Shown: one piece after another, positions 27,026 to 35,698 of the stretch
Layout of the letters: every line of letters begins with the position of its first letter
Numbering within the stretch: the stretch's first letter is position 1
Assembly (NCBI RefSeq): GCF_007754425.1
Contig: NZ_CP037452.1
Span: forward strand, 4,687,164-4,751,163
DNA: 64,000 nucleotides
Origin: Gimesia fumaroli
GTDB lineage: Bacteria > Planctomycetota > Planctomycetia > Planctomycetales > Planctomycetaceae
Reading direction: 5' to 3'
Made by a program: the position numbers and the translations under genes
The notes under the pieces: generated by a model
The model's input: only the letters and a program-made list of their open reading frames with translations
What the model was told of the DNA's origin: nothing
The model's database searches: none

Positions 27026-27420
27026 GGGAACTGAATGTCAGTTTAATATTTCCCCAATACGGGGGTTTGCTTCCTGCTGGCAACGGTAATAATGGAGAAG
27101 ATAACCCAGCCGCCGGTATACCAATCTGGCGCAGCGAACGCAGTAACGCGTTCGCCAATCTAAGCAGGTGGCCCTCGCCGAAACTTTGTGCGAAATAGTG
27201 AAAATCAGCCTCATTTCCCAGAGTTTTTTGAAGAATTCACCGACTAGCCCCCCCGTTTCCAGTGACTTGTGATGAATGTCCAGCTAAGGTATGCGGCAAG
27301 TGGAATGTCGGTTTTTCCCAGAACCAGAGAGAGGGCTTCAGCCTGCGGGTGATGGGGAATGTATACGGATAATCGTTTAGTCACAGAAAGTTTAAGTCCG
27401 TTCGGACACGAGATGGAAAC
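27026..27420. other. 395-bp intergenic region with a small repeat structure
   Basis: Lies between the DUF2079 gene and ettA. Just after the DUF2079 stop, CCCC-AATAC-GGGG followed by GTTTGC is a weak hairpin. At 27121-27161 an inverted repeat sits between two copies of CCAATCT. A minus-strand frame at 27244-27444 overlaps the ettA start and shows no family pattern. No RNA gene was recognised. Confidence 0.5.
27121..27161. repeat. inverted repeat flanked by direct CCAATCT repeats
   Basis: GCGAACGC-AGTAAC-GCGTTCGC (27134-27155) is a perfect 8-bp inverted repeat, framed by CCAATCT at 27121-27127 and 27155-27161. The arrangement resembles a tiny dispersed element, but only one copy was noticed in this window. 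Confidence 0.5.
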
Positions 27421-29094
27421 ATGGCACAACAATATATTATGCAACTGGAAGGCGTTACCAAAGTCTACGAACAGAAGGAAATTCTGAAAGACATTTGGCT
27501 TTCGTTTTTCCCCGGTGCCAAAATCGGGGTTTTGGGGGCTAATGGTGCTGGTAAGAGTACACTCCTGAAAATCATGTCAGGTGAAGATACCAATTTTTCC
27601 GGTGAAGCCCGGCCTGCTAAAAATATAAAAATCGGTTACTTCAAACAGGAACCGGATTTGGATCCCAATCAGACCGTTGATGAGTGCATTTCGGAAGCGG
27701 TTGCGGAATCACAGGCCATTCTGGATCGCTATAACGAAGTGAACATGCTATTCGCCGACGATCCTTCTCCGGAAGAAATGGAAAAGCTGATCGAAGAACA
27801 GGCGACTCTGCAAGACCAGATTGACGCCGCCAATCTCTGGGAACTCGACCGAACCCTGGAGATTGCCATGGATGCGATGCGTGTTCCCCCCGGCGATTCG
27901 ATTATTGGCAGCTTGTCTGGTGGAGAGCAACGCCGGGTTGCACTCTGTAAAATCCTGCTGCAAAATCCTGACTTACTGCTTCTCGACGAACCAACAAACC
28001 ACCTCGATGCCGAATCGGTCGCCTGGCTGGAGCGGTATCTGCATAGCTTCACTGGCACAGTTGTCGCCATTACCCACGATCGCTATTTCCTGGATAATGT
28101 GGCCGGCTGGATCCTGGAACTGGAACGAGGCAGAGGTCTTCCTTTCGAAGGAAACTATTCCTCGTGGCTCGAACAAAAACAGTCACGTCTGGCAGTGGAA
28201 GAAAAACAGGAATCCAAACGTCAGAAATTCCTCAAGCGGGAACTTGAATGGGTACGCATGTCGCCTAAAGCACAGGCTTCCAAAAACAAAGCCCGTATCC
28301 AGCGCTATGAAGAATTGGCCGCTGAAGATTATGAAAAACAATCCGACGCGTCCGACATTCAAATTCCGATTTCCCGACCACTTGGGAGCCGGGTTCTCGT
28401 TGCCGAAAATGTCACCAAAGGTTTCGGCGACAAATTATTGTTCGAAAATTTCACTTTCGAATTACCTCGTGGTGGAATCGTGGGAGTGATCGGTCCGAAC
28501 GGTGCCGGTAAAACAACGCTCTTTAAAATGATCATGGGACAGGAAAAACCGGATAGTGGTACACTGGAGTTAGGCGAGACCGTTGAACTCTCGTATGTCG
28601 ACCAGAGCCGCGATTCGTTGAATCCGAAGAAAACGGTTTACGAAGAAATTTCACAGGGACACGAACACCTGGTCGTCGGCAAGTCAAGCATTCACTCGCG
28701 AACTTATGTCGGTCGGTTTAATTTCAAAGGACCAGACCAGCAGAAGCTGGTAGGAGAACTTTCCGGCGGTGAGCGAAACCGCGTACATATGGCAAAACTG
28801 CTCCGTTCCGGCGGAAACCTGTTGTTGCTGGACGAACCGACAAACGACCTGGATGTCGAAACCCTGCGTTCACTGGAAGAAGGCCTCGAACATTACAGTG
28901 GTTGTGCACTGGTTGTCAGCCACGACCGCTGGTTTCTGGATCGTCTGGCCACGCATATCATCGCCTTTGAAGGGGATAGCAAAGTTCGCTGGTTCGAAGG
29001 CAACTATAAAATGTATGAAGCCAAGCGTCATGAGGAACTCGGCAAAGACGCCGACTCGCCGCATCGGATTCAGTATAAGCCACTTTCGCGCTAA
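27421..29094 (+). CDS. ettA: energy-dependent translational throttle protein EttA (ABC-F ATPase)
   Basis: 557 residues, the usual EttA length (E. coli 555). Two ABC ATPase domains show Walker A 'GANGAGKST' and 'GPNGAGKTT', signatures 'LSGGEQRRV' and 'LSGGERNRV', and Walker B '[12 protein letters not shown]' and '[12 protein letters not shown]'. The EttA-type arm lies in domain 1 (about 95-145) and the inter-domain linker with '[21 protein letters not shown]' character at about 255-305. It has no membrane spans. It binds the ribosomal E site and gates the first elongation step according to ATP/ADP. A strong intrinsic terminator follows at 29125-29158. Confidence 0.96.
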   Translation: MAQQYIMQLEGVTKVYEQKEILKDIWLSFFPGAKIGVLGANGAGKSTLLKIMSGEDTNFSGEARPAKNIKIGYFKQEPDLDPNQTVDECISEAVAESQAILDRYNEVNMLFADDPSPEEMEKLIEEQATLQDQIDAANLWELDRTLEIAMDAMRVPPGDSIIGSLSGGEQRRVALCKILLQNPDLLLLDEPTNHLDAESVAWLERYLHSFTGTVVAITHDRYFLDNVAGWILELERGRGLPFEGNYSSWLEQKQSRLAVEEKQESKRQKFLKRELEWVRMSPKAQASKNKARIQRYEELAAEDYEKQSDASDIQIPISRPLGSRVLVAENVTKGFGDKLLFENFTFELPRGGIVGVIGPNGAGKTTLFKMIMGQEKPDSGTLELGETVELSYVDQSRDSLNPKKTVYEEISQGHEHLVVGKSSIHSRTYVGRFNFKGPDQQKLVGELSGGERNRVHMAKLLRSGGNLLLLDEPTNDLDVETLRSLEEGLEHYSGCALVVSHDRWFLDRLATHIIAFEGDSKVRWFEGNYKMYEAKRHEELGKDADSPHRIQYKPLSR

Positions 29095-29124
29095 AGGCTT
29101 ACTTGCTTGACTTGAAGAATTCGG

Positions 29125-29158
29125 GGGGCGATTCTTTTTGAAAATCGCCCCTTTTTTT
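29125..29158 (+). terminator. intrinsic terminator of ettA
   Basis: The stem GGGGCGATT / AATCGCCCC (9 bp) has a 9-base loop and is followed by a run of seven T. It ends 3 bases before the stop of the convergent gene at 29161. Confidence 0.9.
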
Positions 29159-29160
29159 AT

Positions 29161-30021
29161 TTAACGACGATTTCCTTCGACGCGACTTACTGTCGAAGTC
29201 GTACCCAATTCGCTTTTTGTATTCGAATAGAGTTGCCCCTCCTTTTCGGCAGGAGTTCTATTCGATTCAATGCGAGCCAATTCGACTACTTTCCGGGCAG
29301 TCGTTAACTGTGCTCTTGAAAAATAAGGCACGCCCCCACCGATGTGGCGATTCTTCTTTTTATTCGCCAGTTCCTGCCAATCCATATGACTGCCCAGATG
29401 CCAGGCAATGGCCTGCATCATTTCGAGATCATCTCTGCGGGGATTAAACTTCTTCAGCAATAACACCAGTGCTTTATCTTTGACCTTGGTATCAATGGGT
29501 CTTAACTCATATGTTTTAAGACTGGAAGGACAAGGCTTCCCATGTTCCAGACAGACAGATCGCAATTGCAGACGAACTGTTTTTTCCGGAGGAATCGTAA
29601 ACAGACCCTGAAAGTCAAAATTCTGGTTATTCCCCACCGGTGATAAGTTTCCTCCCACCGCCTGACTATCCCCGGTCTGTGGTTGCTGATTTCCCTGTAA
29701 CCCCTGCAACAATCCGTTCCCCGGATCGACCTGAGCCAGAATATGGACTGAAGAGACAGCCGGCGGAATTTTCACTGTCAACGGTTCTTTAGTCTGATTT
29801 GTAATGAAGACCGATGAGCTATAAGCACTCTTCGGAAAGACTCTGGCAGAAAGTGTTTTCTGCTTGATTCCATCAAACAGATTCACCTCCGGCACATTCG
29901 GCTTCAAGCTTAAAGTTGTAATCAGACTATTTTTAGGAGTCCCACTTACCGGATCGATCGAAATTCCACCGATGAGCAACACGACTCCCAGAACAGACAG
30001 TAACTGTATTCGTTTGGTCAT
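29161..30021 (-). CDS. hypothetical exported protein
   Basis: 286 residues with a signal peptide (about 1-27, 'LLSVLGVVLLIGGISIDPVSG'). The middle (about 60-95) reads as a beta-sandwich strand pattern ('SSVFITNQTKEPLTVKIP'), followed by a Gln/Asn/Gly-rich low-complexity loop (about 105-135) and a two-cysteine segment (CLEHGKPCPSS). The C-terminal third is helical and basic. I do not recognise a family; similar exported proteins that handle 'fallback' text-like strand domains are common in this phylum. It is convergent with ettA and has no operon partner. Confidence 0.75.
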   Translation of the reverse strand: MTKRIQLLSVLGVVLLIGGISIDPVSGTPKNSLITTLSLKPNVPEVNLFDGIKQKTLSARVFPKSAYSSSVFITNQTKEPLTVKIPPAVSSVHILAQVDPGNGLLQGLQGNQQPQTGDSQAVGGNLSPVGNNQNFDFQGLFTIPPEKTVRLQLRSVCLEHGKPCPSSLKTYELRPIDTKVKDKALVLLLKKFNPRRDDLEMMQAIAWHLGSHMDWQELANKKKNRHIGGGVPYFSRAQLTTARKVVELARIESNRTPAEKEGQLYSNTKSELGTTSTVSRVEGNRR

Positions 30022-30382
30022 TTTCCACTCCTGTCTACCAGGTTTACCAGGTCAAACATGTAACGCTTTGGAAATACTGTTCAATGCCAGCATTTATCCA
30101 GCAGGCATTTGTACAAGGTCTGCACACAAGAAACGTGTGCTTCTATTTCAGTACAAGAAAATATGATTACCTGTTTGAGCGCAGACTTAAATCTGAGAGG
30201 TCAACTGAACGACGATCACTTTACAGGACTTCGAAAGTCTGTGATATTGAGCAAAAATATTGAAAGATAAAAGAATGGATTCAATAAAAGATATGCTGCT
30301 CTTTTTTAACAATAACAAGCTGGTTTGAAGATTTCAATTTTTTTTCATAAATATTATTTCACAACTCACTGGAACTCATCTT
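30022..30382. other. 361-bp divergent intergenic region
   Basis: Holds the promoters of the exported protein (leftward) and the Gfo/Idh/MocA gene (rightward). A perfect inverted repeat GCACAC-AAGAAAC-GTGTGC lies at 30122-30140, and a tandem TTACCAGG-type repeat near 30037-30053. The last 80 bases are AT-rich. No RNA or protein gene was seen. Confidence 0.5.
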
Positions 30383-31402
30383 ATGAAAGACTCAAACCGA
30401 ACTGTGCGCTGGGGAATACTAGGCACAGCACGTATTGCAGAAAAAATCAGCATTGCAATTCATCAGGCAGATAATGCAGAGCTCTCCTGTATCGCCAGTC
30501 GTGATCCGGTGAAAGCAGCCGACTGGGCTCAACAACATCATGTGAAGCGAAGTGTCGGAAGTTACGAAGCACTTCTGCAAGATCCGAACATCGATGCGGT
30601 GTATATTCCACTGCCTCCCTCAATGCATGGCGAATGGACCGTTCGCGCTGCTAAAGCCGGCAAACATGTTCTCTGTGAAAAACCATTGGCCTTGAATGTG
30701 AATCAGGCCAGAGAAATGCGCCGTGTCTGTCTGGAGAACCAGGTTCAACTGATGGATGGCGTCATGTGGTATCATCATCCTCGTGCTCACGAGATGCTCA
30801 AACTGATTCGCAGTGATGAATTGGGAGAACATCGTCGCTTCACTTCTGCGTTTACTTTCTGCTGGGATGAAGTCCCTGAAAATGATTTGCGACTGCAGCG
30901 TGATCTGGGTGGCGGTTCTCTGGGTGACCTTGGCTGGTATTGTATCGGAGCCGCTCTTTGGGCCTTTAATGAACTTCCCCAAAAAGTGTTCGGTACCGCG
31001 CGTCCTTACAATGATGTTGACTATAACTTTTCGGGCATCATGTGGTTCACAAAAAATCGTATTGCTTCATTTGATTGTGGATTCGATGTCAGTATGCGGA
31101 AATGGTTTGAACTGGCCGGCACCGAAGGCTCTCTGCTTTGTGATGACTTTACACGTCCCTGGGAGAAACAGAAGCCTGCTTATTATGTCAACGACGGAAA
31201 CGGTAATGCAACCAGGCATGAAACAGGAAACCCCTTACAGGAAACCTGTATGATCAACCATTTTTGCGACATTATTCGCTCGGGCCGCCTGGAGCAGCAA
31301 TGGTCTGATCTGGGGATTAATACTCAAAGAGTCTTGAATGCACTGGACTACTCGGCTCGTACTGAAACCGTGGTGAATTTAGCTGACTTCTTCCCCACCT
31401 AA
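30383..31402 (+). CDS. Gfo/Idh/MocA-family NAD(P)-dependent oxidoreductase
   Basis: 339 residues. The N-terminal Rossmann domain has 'RWGILGTARIAEKI' (about 9-22); the hallmark 'GKHVLCEKPLALN' at about 92-104 carries the conserved Glu-Lys-Pro. 'DGVMWYHHPRAHEM' and 'DLGGGSLGDLGWYCIGAAL' follow in the C-terminal alpha/beta domain, which binds the sugar. It has no export signal, so it acts in the cytoplasm. It likely oxidises a sugar, inositol or sugar-derived alcohol; the resemblance to D-xylose/trans-dihydrodiol dehydrogenases is only at family level. It stands alone, with no catabolic partner gene nearby. Confidence 0.9.
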   Translation: MKDSNRTVRWGILGTARIAEKISIAIHQADNAELSCIASRDPVKAADWAQQHHVKRSVGSYEALLQDPNIDAVYIPLPPSMHGEWTVRAAKAGKHVLCEKPLALNVNQAREMRRVCLENQVQLMDGVMWYHHPRAHEMLKLIRSDELGEHRRFTSAFTFCWDEVPENDLRLQRDLGGGSLGDLGWYCIGAALWAFNELPQKVFGTARPYNDVDYNFSGIMWFTKNRIASFDCGFDVSMRKWFELAGTEGSLLCDDFTRPWEKQKPAYYVNDGNGNATRHETGNPLQETCMINHFCDIIRSGRLEQQWSDLGINTQRVLNALDYSARTETVVNLADFFPT

Positions 31403-31419
31403 TATGGCGCATAAAAGAA

Positions 31420-31450
31420 GCACCCTCACCATTTACGATGATGAGGGTGC
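31420..31450 (-). terminator. probable terminator of the pilin-like gene pair
   Basis: GCACCCTCA / TGAGGGTGC form a 9-bp stem around a 13-base loop. Read on the minus strand, the stem is followed by a T-rich run (CTTCTTTTAT), so it best serves the minus-strand genes ending at 31521. Confidence 0.7.
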
Positions 31451-31520
31451 CTGAGGTGGAGACTCCCGCCTCGATGCAAGCCTGCTTCCTATTACGGAAA
31501 CGCTGTGTTACTAGTGGCTC

Positions 31521-31847
31521 TTAATAGTTGTGGCCACCTCGACGACCTTCCTGCACAGGAGGACGATCGCAGACGATATCGTTCTCTCCGTCACAGAAAT
31601 CAAACTGGTCGTGGAAATCGCTGCCATAGGTGTAGCCTTTATGGCCTGAAGCACCGGCGACATAGAAACTCTGGTTAATCCGACCGAAGGCACTGCCGAC
31701 GTCTTCGAGTTCCTGGTTTACGCCATGAGCGACTTCGCTCAGTCCGACAATCATTGCTAACACGGCAATCGTTGACACAAGGACCAGTTCGGACGAGACG
31801 ATAAATCCCGCCTCTTCGTTCATCAATTGGATCAGCATGATTTTCAT
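31521..31847 (-). CDS. small membrane-anchored pilin-like protein, copy A
   Basis: 108 residues. A short polar head ending 'NEEAGF' leads into one hydrophobic helix 'IVSSELVLVSTIAVLAMIVG' with an early glutamate, then 'LSEVAHGVNQELEDVGSAF' and a Gly/Tyr/Cys-containing tail. The layout recalls Flp/TadE-type pilins (G-x..E within the first helix turns), but no prepilin peptidase site is certain. Databases often carry wrong enzyme names for such planctomycete proteins. GGAG lies upstream of the ATG. Copy B lies 134 bp upstream; 46 of the first 60 residues are identical by hand count. The tails differ and this one has two cysteines. Confidence 0.75.
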   Translation of the reverse strand: MKIMLIQLMNEEAGFIVSSELVLVSTIAVLAMIVGLSEVAHGVNQELEDVGSAFGRINQSFYVAGASGHKGYTYGSDFHDQFDFCDGENDIVCDRPPVQEGRRGGHNY

Positions 31848-31981
31848 GTTGATGGTCTCCAGAAAGAGTTTTGGTTCATTTTTGTTTCGGGTTTAATAAA
31901 GCCTGCAGGGTTGGTGAAGCCCTGCAGACTTTCAGCATCGGAAAGAAAGCACGTTTCGGGCAGGGGGCTGATCAGAGTTGA

Positions 31982-32260
31982 TTATTGCACGTCCCATTGA
32001 CCTGAGCAGAAGTCAGATTGATCGTAGAAGCTGCTGGATTCAGTACAGCCTTTGTGGCCGTGTGCATTGCTCAGCATGTATGACTGATCGATACAAGAAA
32101 AGGCACTGCCGACATCTTCCAGTTCCTGGTTCACATTATTAGCGACTTCAGAGAGTCCGACAATCATGGCCAGAACGGCGATGCTGGAGATCAGCACGAG
32201 TTCAGCAGAAACAATGAAACCGGCTTCGTCGTTGATCAGTTGGTTGATGATGTTTTTCAT
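31982..32260 (-). CDS. small membrane-anchored pilin-like protein, copy B
   Basis: 92 residues from the ATG at 32260, chosen because GGAGAC precedes it as in copy A; a longer in-frame start at 32359 lacks this. The same design as copy A: 'NDEAGF', hydrophobic helix 'IVSAELVLISSIAVLAMIVG', 'LSEVANNVNQELEDVGSAF', then a tail 'NAHGHKGCTESSSFYDQ' with three cysteines in total after the helix. The pair probably shares one transcript. An exported structural peptide or minor pilin is the best guess, by analogy only. Confidence 0.75.
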   Translation of the reverse strand: MKNIINQLINDEAGFIVSAELVLISSIAVLAMIVGLSEVANNVNQELEDVGSAFSCIDQSYMLSNAHGHKGCTESSSFYDQSDFCSGQWDVQ

Positions 32261-32845
32261 AGTTGGTGTCTCCAGGTGGTGTGATATTGTTTTGCATCGA
32301 GTTAAACGTTTCAAAGTTGATACTGGGATGTAAAGCAAGCTGAATACCAAACAGGCCAAAGCGTTAAAAAGATTTTACAATCCGTTCAAAACAAGCGACC
32401 TAACTCACTGTTTTGTAAGGAGATATAAATCATCCTGATTGACAGTTTTTCTTGTCAGGAACCGGAACCGCCCAAAACAGTGATGAGGTGAGAACGCAAC
32501 ACGAAATAAGACTAGCCGCGACTCATTTGTCTAAAGTCTTTTGAAATAGTGATTTACCGCAATGATGCCTCATCGCAACATGATGAGAAAACTCAACACG
32601 AAATTCGGAAACCTGAGTCCCTTGAGAGTTGGCCTGAATAATCCTATCAATTGATAGAGTCTGGTAGAAACAGACGGCGCGCGCCCGGTTTCGGGGTAAA
32701 AATTCAAAAAAGTCACTGATATCCATGATTTACTTCGCCTCGTTCTCTTGACCTCTGCGAATAACAAGACATAATCTCAAGCACAGGAACCACGTACGGT
32801 TACCTACGGTGATCAATTCACTAATGAATACGTACGTGTTGACTT
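32261..32845. other. 585-bp region between the pilin-like genes and tRNA-Gly
   Basis: Contains the presumed promoter of the pilin-like pair, a TCCTGA...TCAGGA inverted repeat (32433-32460), and one weak minus-strand frame (32523-32726). Nothing else was recognised. Confidence 0.5.
32523..32726 (-). CDS. possible small hypothetical protein
   Basis: 67 codons on the minus strand with GAGG 11 bases before the ATG. The product begins MDISDFFEFLPRNRARAV and is basic, without a membrane span or signal peptide. No family was recognised. It could be a true small gene, a remnant of a longer one, or chance. Confidence 0.25.
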   Translation of the reverse strand: MDISDFFEFLPRNRARAVCFYQTLSIDRIIQANSQGTQVSEFRVEFSHHVAMRHHCGKSLFQKTLDK

Positions 32846-32917
32846 GCGGGTGTAGCTCAGTGGTAGAGCACCACGTTGCCAACGTGGCTGTCGAGGGTTC
32901 AAATCCCTTCACCCGCT
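32846..32917 (+). tRNA. tRNA-Gly (anticodon GCC)
   Basis: Full cloverleaf: acceptor GCGGGTG pairs with CACCCGC, the D-arm is GCTCAGTGGTAGAGC, the anticodon stem CCACG/CGTGG encloses loop TTGCCAA (anticodon GCC), and the T-loop is TTCAAAT. The discriminator is T and the 3' CCA is not encoded. Confidence 0.97.
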
Positions 32918-33023
32918 CTTTTTTTTCGCACATAGAATCTCAGGGATCTACTCCAGCCCCCATCACAGGTTTGATAATGAGGGGCTTTTTATACTTTAAG
33001 TAGTATCACAAAAAAGCAGCGTC

Positions 33024-33038
33024 GCAGTATAATACTGC
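33024..33038 (+). promoter_or_regulatory. TATAAT box inside a palindrome upstream of trigger factor
   Basis: GCAGTAT-A-ATACTGC is a perfect odd palindrome containing a consensus -10 TATAAT (33028-33033), 84 bases before the tig start. No good -35 box is seen at 16-18 bases. It may be a promoter with an overlapping operator. Confidence 0.35.
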
Positions 33039-33117
33039 CGCCCTCAGATTGAGTGCTGAAATTTAGTAATGCCCCCACAGCTGTTTTCTACACATAAGTA
33101 AAGAAAAGGATTGGACC

Positions 33118-34590
33118 GTGTCTGACGAACTCGCCACAACTGATGCCACCGCTGAAGAAACTGTCTCTGCGGATAGCGAGTACAAGATGTCCGTGACCGC
33201 CAAAATCGATGAGGTTGGTCCCTGTAAAAAACATGTCACTGTTACTGTTCCTCGCACAGACATTGACCATTTCTATTCTGAATCCGTTTCAGAATTAGGC
33301 GGCCAGGCCACTGTGCCTGGTTTTCGCGTGGGTCATGTGCCTAAGAAACTGATCGAAAAACGCTTCCGTCAGGAACTGACCGATCAGGTCAAGCAACGGG
33401 TTTTAATGGAAAGCCTGGAACTGATTGCAGAAGACAATGACCTCGACCCGATCAACGAGCCAACAATCGATGTAGAAAGCCTGGAAATCCCTGACGAAGG
33501 TGAATTCCAGTTCGAATTCGAAGTAGAAGTTCGCCCTGATTTCAAATTGCCGGAATACAAAGGCCTGAAATTAGAACGTCCTGTTCGCGAGATTGGTGAT
33601 AAGGACGTTGATGAATACCTGAATCGCTTCCTGAACCAATATGGTGAAATGGAAGAACGCAAAGGGGCAGCGGAAACGGAAGACTATCTGGAAGTCTCCA
33701 TCAAATTCGAACACGGTGGCAAACCGCTCAGCGAAATCAATGATCTGGTTGTCCCTCTGCGACCTGTTTTACGTCTGCAGGATGCGGAAATCAAAAACTT
33801 CGGTGAATTGATGGCCGGTGTCAAGACAGACGATACCCGCGAAACTGAACTCGAAGTCTCTGAAGAGGCCGAGCAGGTTGAAATGCGGGGTGAAAAAGTA
33901 AAAGCCACATTCACAGTTAAGAGTGTAAAATTCATCCAGGTCCCTGAGATCAACGAAGAACTTCTTGAACGAATCGGTGCTGAATCTGAAGAAGAACTGC
34001 GAGAAGAAGTCAAAAACATTCTCGAACGTCAGGTGACCTACGAACAACGTCAAACAACCCGATCACAGGTTCTGGATAAAATCACCGAATCTGCTGACTG
34101 GGACCTGCCTGAGTCCTTAGTGACCAAACAGGTTGAAAATGCGTTGCGTCGTGAAATTCTCGAAATGCAACAAGCCGGATTTTCCCGTCAGGATATCCAG
34201 GCTCGTGAAAACGAACTACGTCAGCAGGCCATTTCCTCAACTCGCAAAGCACTGAAAGAGCATTTCGTGCTGGATAAAATCGCGAGTACAGAAAACCTGG
34301 AAGTCCAGCCCCAGGAAATCGACATGGAAATTTACTATATGGCAATGCAGCAAGGCGAAAGCCCACGCCGCGTTCGTGCCCGTATGGTCAAGTCCGGTAT
34401 GATCGAGAATCTGGAAGCACAGCTTCGTGAACGTAAGGCCGTCGACGTCATTCTGGAAAAAGCAGAATACACCGAAAAAGAAATGGAGAAACCAGAAGAA
34501 AATCAGGTCTCTGCCATTGCCCGATCTGTCTGTTCCACATTCGCTGCAACTGCAGGCGAAGAGGAAGAAGCGGAAGCAGACAAAGAATAA
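33118..34590 (+). CDS. tig: trigger factor-type ribosome-associated chaperone
   Basis: 490 residues, somewhat longer than E. coli Tig (432). GTG start at 33118, preceded by AAAGGA. The ribosome-binding domain (about 22-140) has the signature 'VPGFRVGHVPKKLIEKRF'. The middle domain (about 170-265) keeps the trigger-factor position but lacks the usual FKBP core ('DFxGxxDGxxF'), so peptidyl-prolyl isomerase activity is doubtful. The C-terminal helical arms (about 270-450) and an acidic tail (EEEEAEADKE) complete it. It binds nascent chains at the exit tunnel. The gene normally after tig, clpP, is not here. A terminator follows at 34628-34661. Confidence 0.9.
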   Translation: MSDELATTDATAEETVSADSEYKMSVTAKIDEVGPCKKHVTVTVPRTDIDHFYSESVSELGGQATVPGFRVGHVPKKLIEKRFRQELTDQVKQRVLMESLELIAEDNDLDPINEPTIDVESLEIPDEGEFQFEFEVEVRPDFKLPEYKGLKLERPVREIGDKDVDEYLNRFLNQYGEMEERKGAAETEDYLEVSIKFEHGGKPLSEINDLVVPLRPVLRLQDAEIKNFGELMAGVKTDDTRETELEVSEEAEQVEMRGEKVKATFTVKSVKFIQVPEINEELLERIGAESEEELREEVKNILERQVTYEQRQTTRSQVLDKITESADWDLPESLVTKQVENALRREILEMQQAGFSRQDIQARENELRQQAISSTRKALKEHFVLDKIASTENLEVQPQEIDMEIYYMAMQQGESPRRVRARMVKSGMIENLEAQLRERKAVDVILEKAEYTEKEMEKPEENQVSAIARSVCSTFAATAGEEEEAEADKE

Positions 34591-34627
34591 GTTTCACAAA
34601 CTCTTTGTTTTAATAGACTCAATCATG

Positions 34628-34661
34628 AAAGCGGCACTGTATCGACAGTGCCGCTTTTTTT
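34628..34661 (+). terminator. intrinsic terminator of tig
   Basis: GCGGCACTGT / ACAGTGCCGC form a 10-bp stem with a 4-base loop, followed by a run of T. Confidence 0.9.
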
Positions 34662-34722
34662 GATGCTTTCAAATCAATGAACTGACATTCTGCATGATGC
34701 TTCAAACTGCTAAACTCAGTTT

Positions 34723-35532
34723 ATGAATGATTTAGAGATCGTTGACAATTCGTATTCTCATCGCCCCGTGATTCTACTGGGCGCCAGTAATCTCACGCGC
34801 GACTTTCCACTCATCTTGCGGCTACTGGAAACGACGATGGACTCACCCGCTGATATCTTCACAGCAATGGGCCACGGACGCTCATATGGTGTATGGAGCC
34901 GCGTGCTGCATCGCGCGCTTCCAGGGATTACCAAATCAGAACTCTGGAAGACGCTCCCGGAAAGGAATACTGTAAACAAACAACCTCTGGCACTCTTAAC
35001 CGACATCGGTAACGATCTGATTTATGGTCAATCTACAGAGACTATCTTCGGCTGGATTGAGGATTGCATTAGGCAGCTTCAGCAAATCGATGCCCGGATC
35101 ACCATCACTTTACTTCCCGAAGAGAGCCTTTCACGACTCTCGAATCTCCGTTTTGAATTAACACGTCGTCTTTTTTTTCCTAAGAACTCGGCTTCCCTGT
35201 CTGACCTGATCCAGAAAGTGCAACTACTGAATCAACGCCTGCTGGACTTCTCTCATTCGAACCAGATCCAAATCGTAACAGCCTCTCAGCACTGGTACGG
35301 AATTGACCCGATTCACTACCGCTATTCGCAGAGGGCGGCACTCTGGAAATCGATTCTGTCGAACTGGGACCTTCCCCAACTGGAACACTGTCAGACAAAA
35401 CAACATTGGCACGACACGTTCTACTCTGTATTCCACCTCAAGCCCGCTTTAAAGAGGCAGTGGGGTAAATTACAACACACACCACAACCGACACAAATAT
35501 TGCCAGATGGAACCCGCATATCCATGTATTAA
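34723..35532 (+). CDS. divergent SGNH/GDSL-hydrolase-like protein
   Basis: 269 residues. I read SGNH blocks by eye: Ser22 in 'LLGASNL' (block I), glycine in 'MGHGRSYG' (block II), Asn97 in 'DIGNDLIYG' (block III), and Asp195/His198 in 'GIDPIHY' (block V, D-x-x-H). The order and spacing fit an esterase or acyltransferase of this fold. There is no signal peptide, so action in the cytoplasm is likely. The usual GDSL Gly-Asp-Ser is changed to Gly-Ala-Ser. No operon partner is clear; it lies between tig and the giant membrane protein gene. Confidence 0.7.
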   Translation: MNDLEIVDNSYSHRPVILLGASNLTRDFPLILRLLETTMDSPADIFTAMGHGRSYGVWSRVLHRALPGITKSELWKTLPERNTVNKQPLALLTDIGNDLIYGQSTETIFGWIEDCIRQLQQIDARITITLLPEESLSRLSNLRFELTRRLFFPKNSASLSDLIQKVQLLNQRLLDFSHSNQIQIVTASQHWYGIDPIHYRYSQRAALWKSILSNWDLPQLEHCQTKQHWHDTFYSVFHLKPALKRQWGKLQHTPQPTQILPDGTRISMY

Positions 35533-35698
35533 ACGTTTTTGTACTAATCCCTTCCCATTTTTAAGTTTACACTATCTCCGTTTCTCTTTTTTCATGCAAA
35601 ATACTGGTTTTCGAGTGATATATTGGTAAAGACCACGCCTATTTAGAGTGTTTTCAGTTTTGATGCATTCTTAATCAATTTCTACAGGAACCCGCAGC

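Noticed and set aside
27244-27444. 66-codon minus-strand frame overlapping the ettA start
   Set aside because: No ribosome site, no family likeness, overlaps a firm start codon.
32433-32460. TCCTGA...TCAGGA inverted repeat as a promoter or terminator
   Set aside because: A TTGACA lies inside but no -10 box is found at the right distance, and no T-run follows.
32730-32933. 67-codon minus-strand frame over the tRNA-Gly
   Set aside because: It is the antisense of the tRNA; the 'VKGFEPST...WCSTTELHPQ' pattern is a well-known artefact of tRNA genes.
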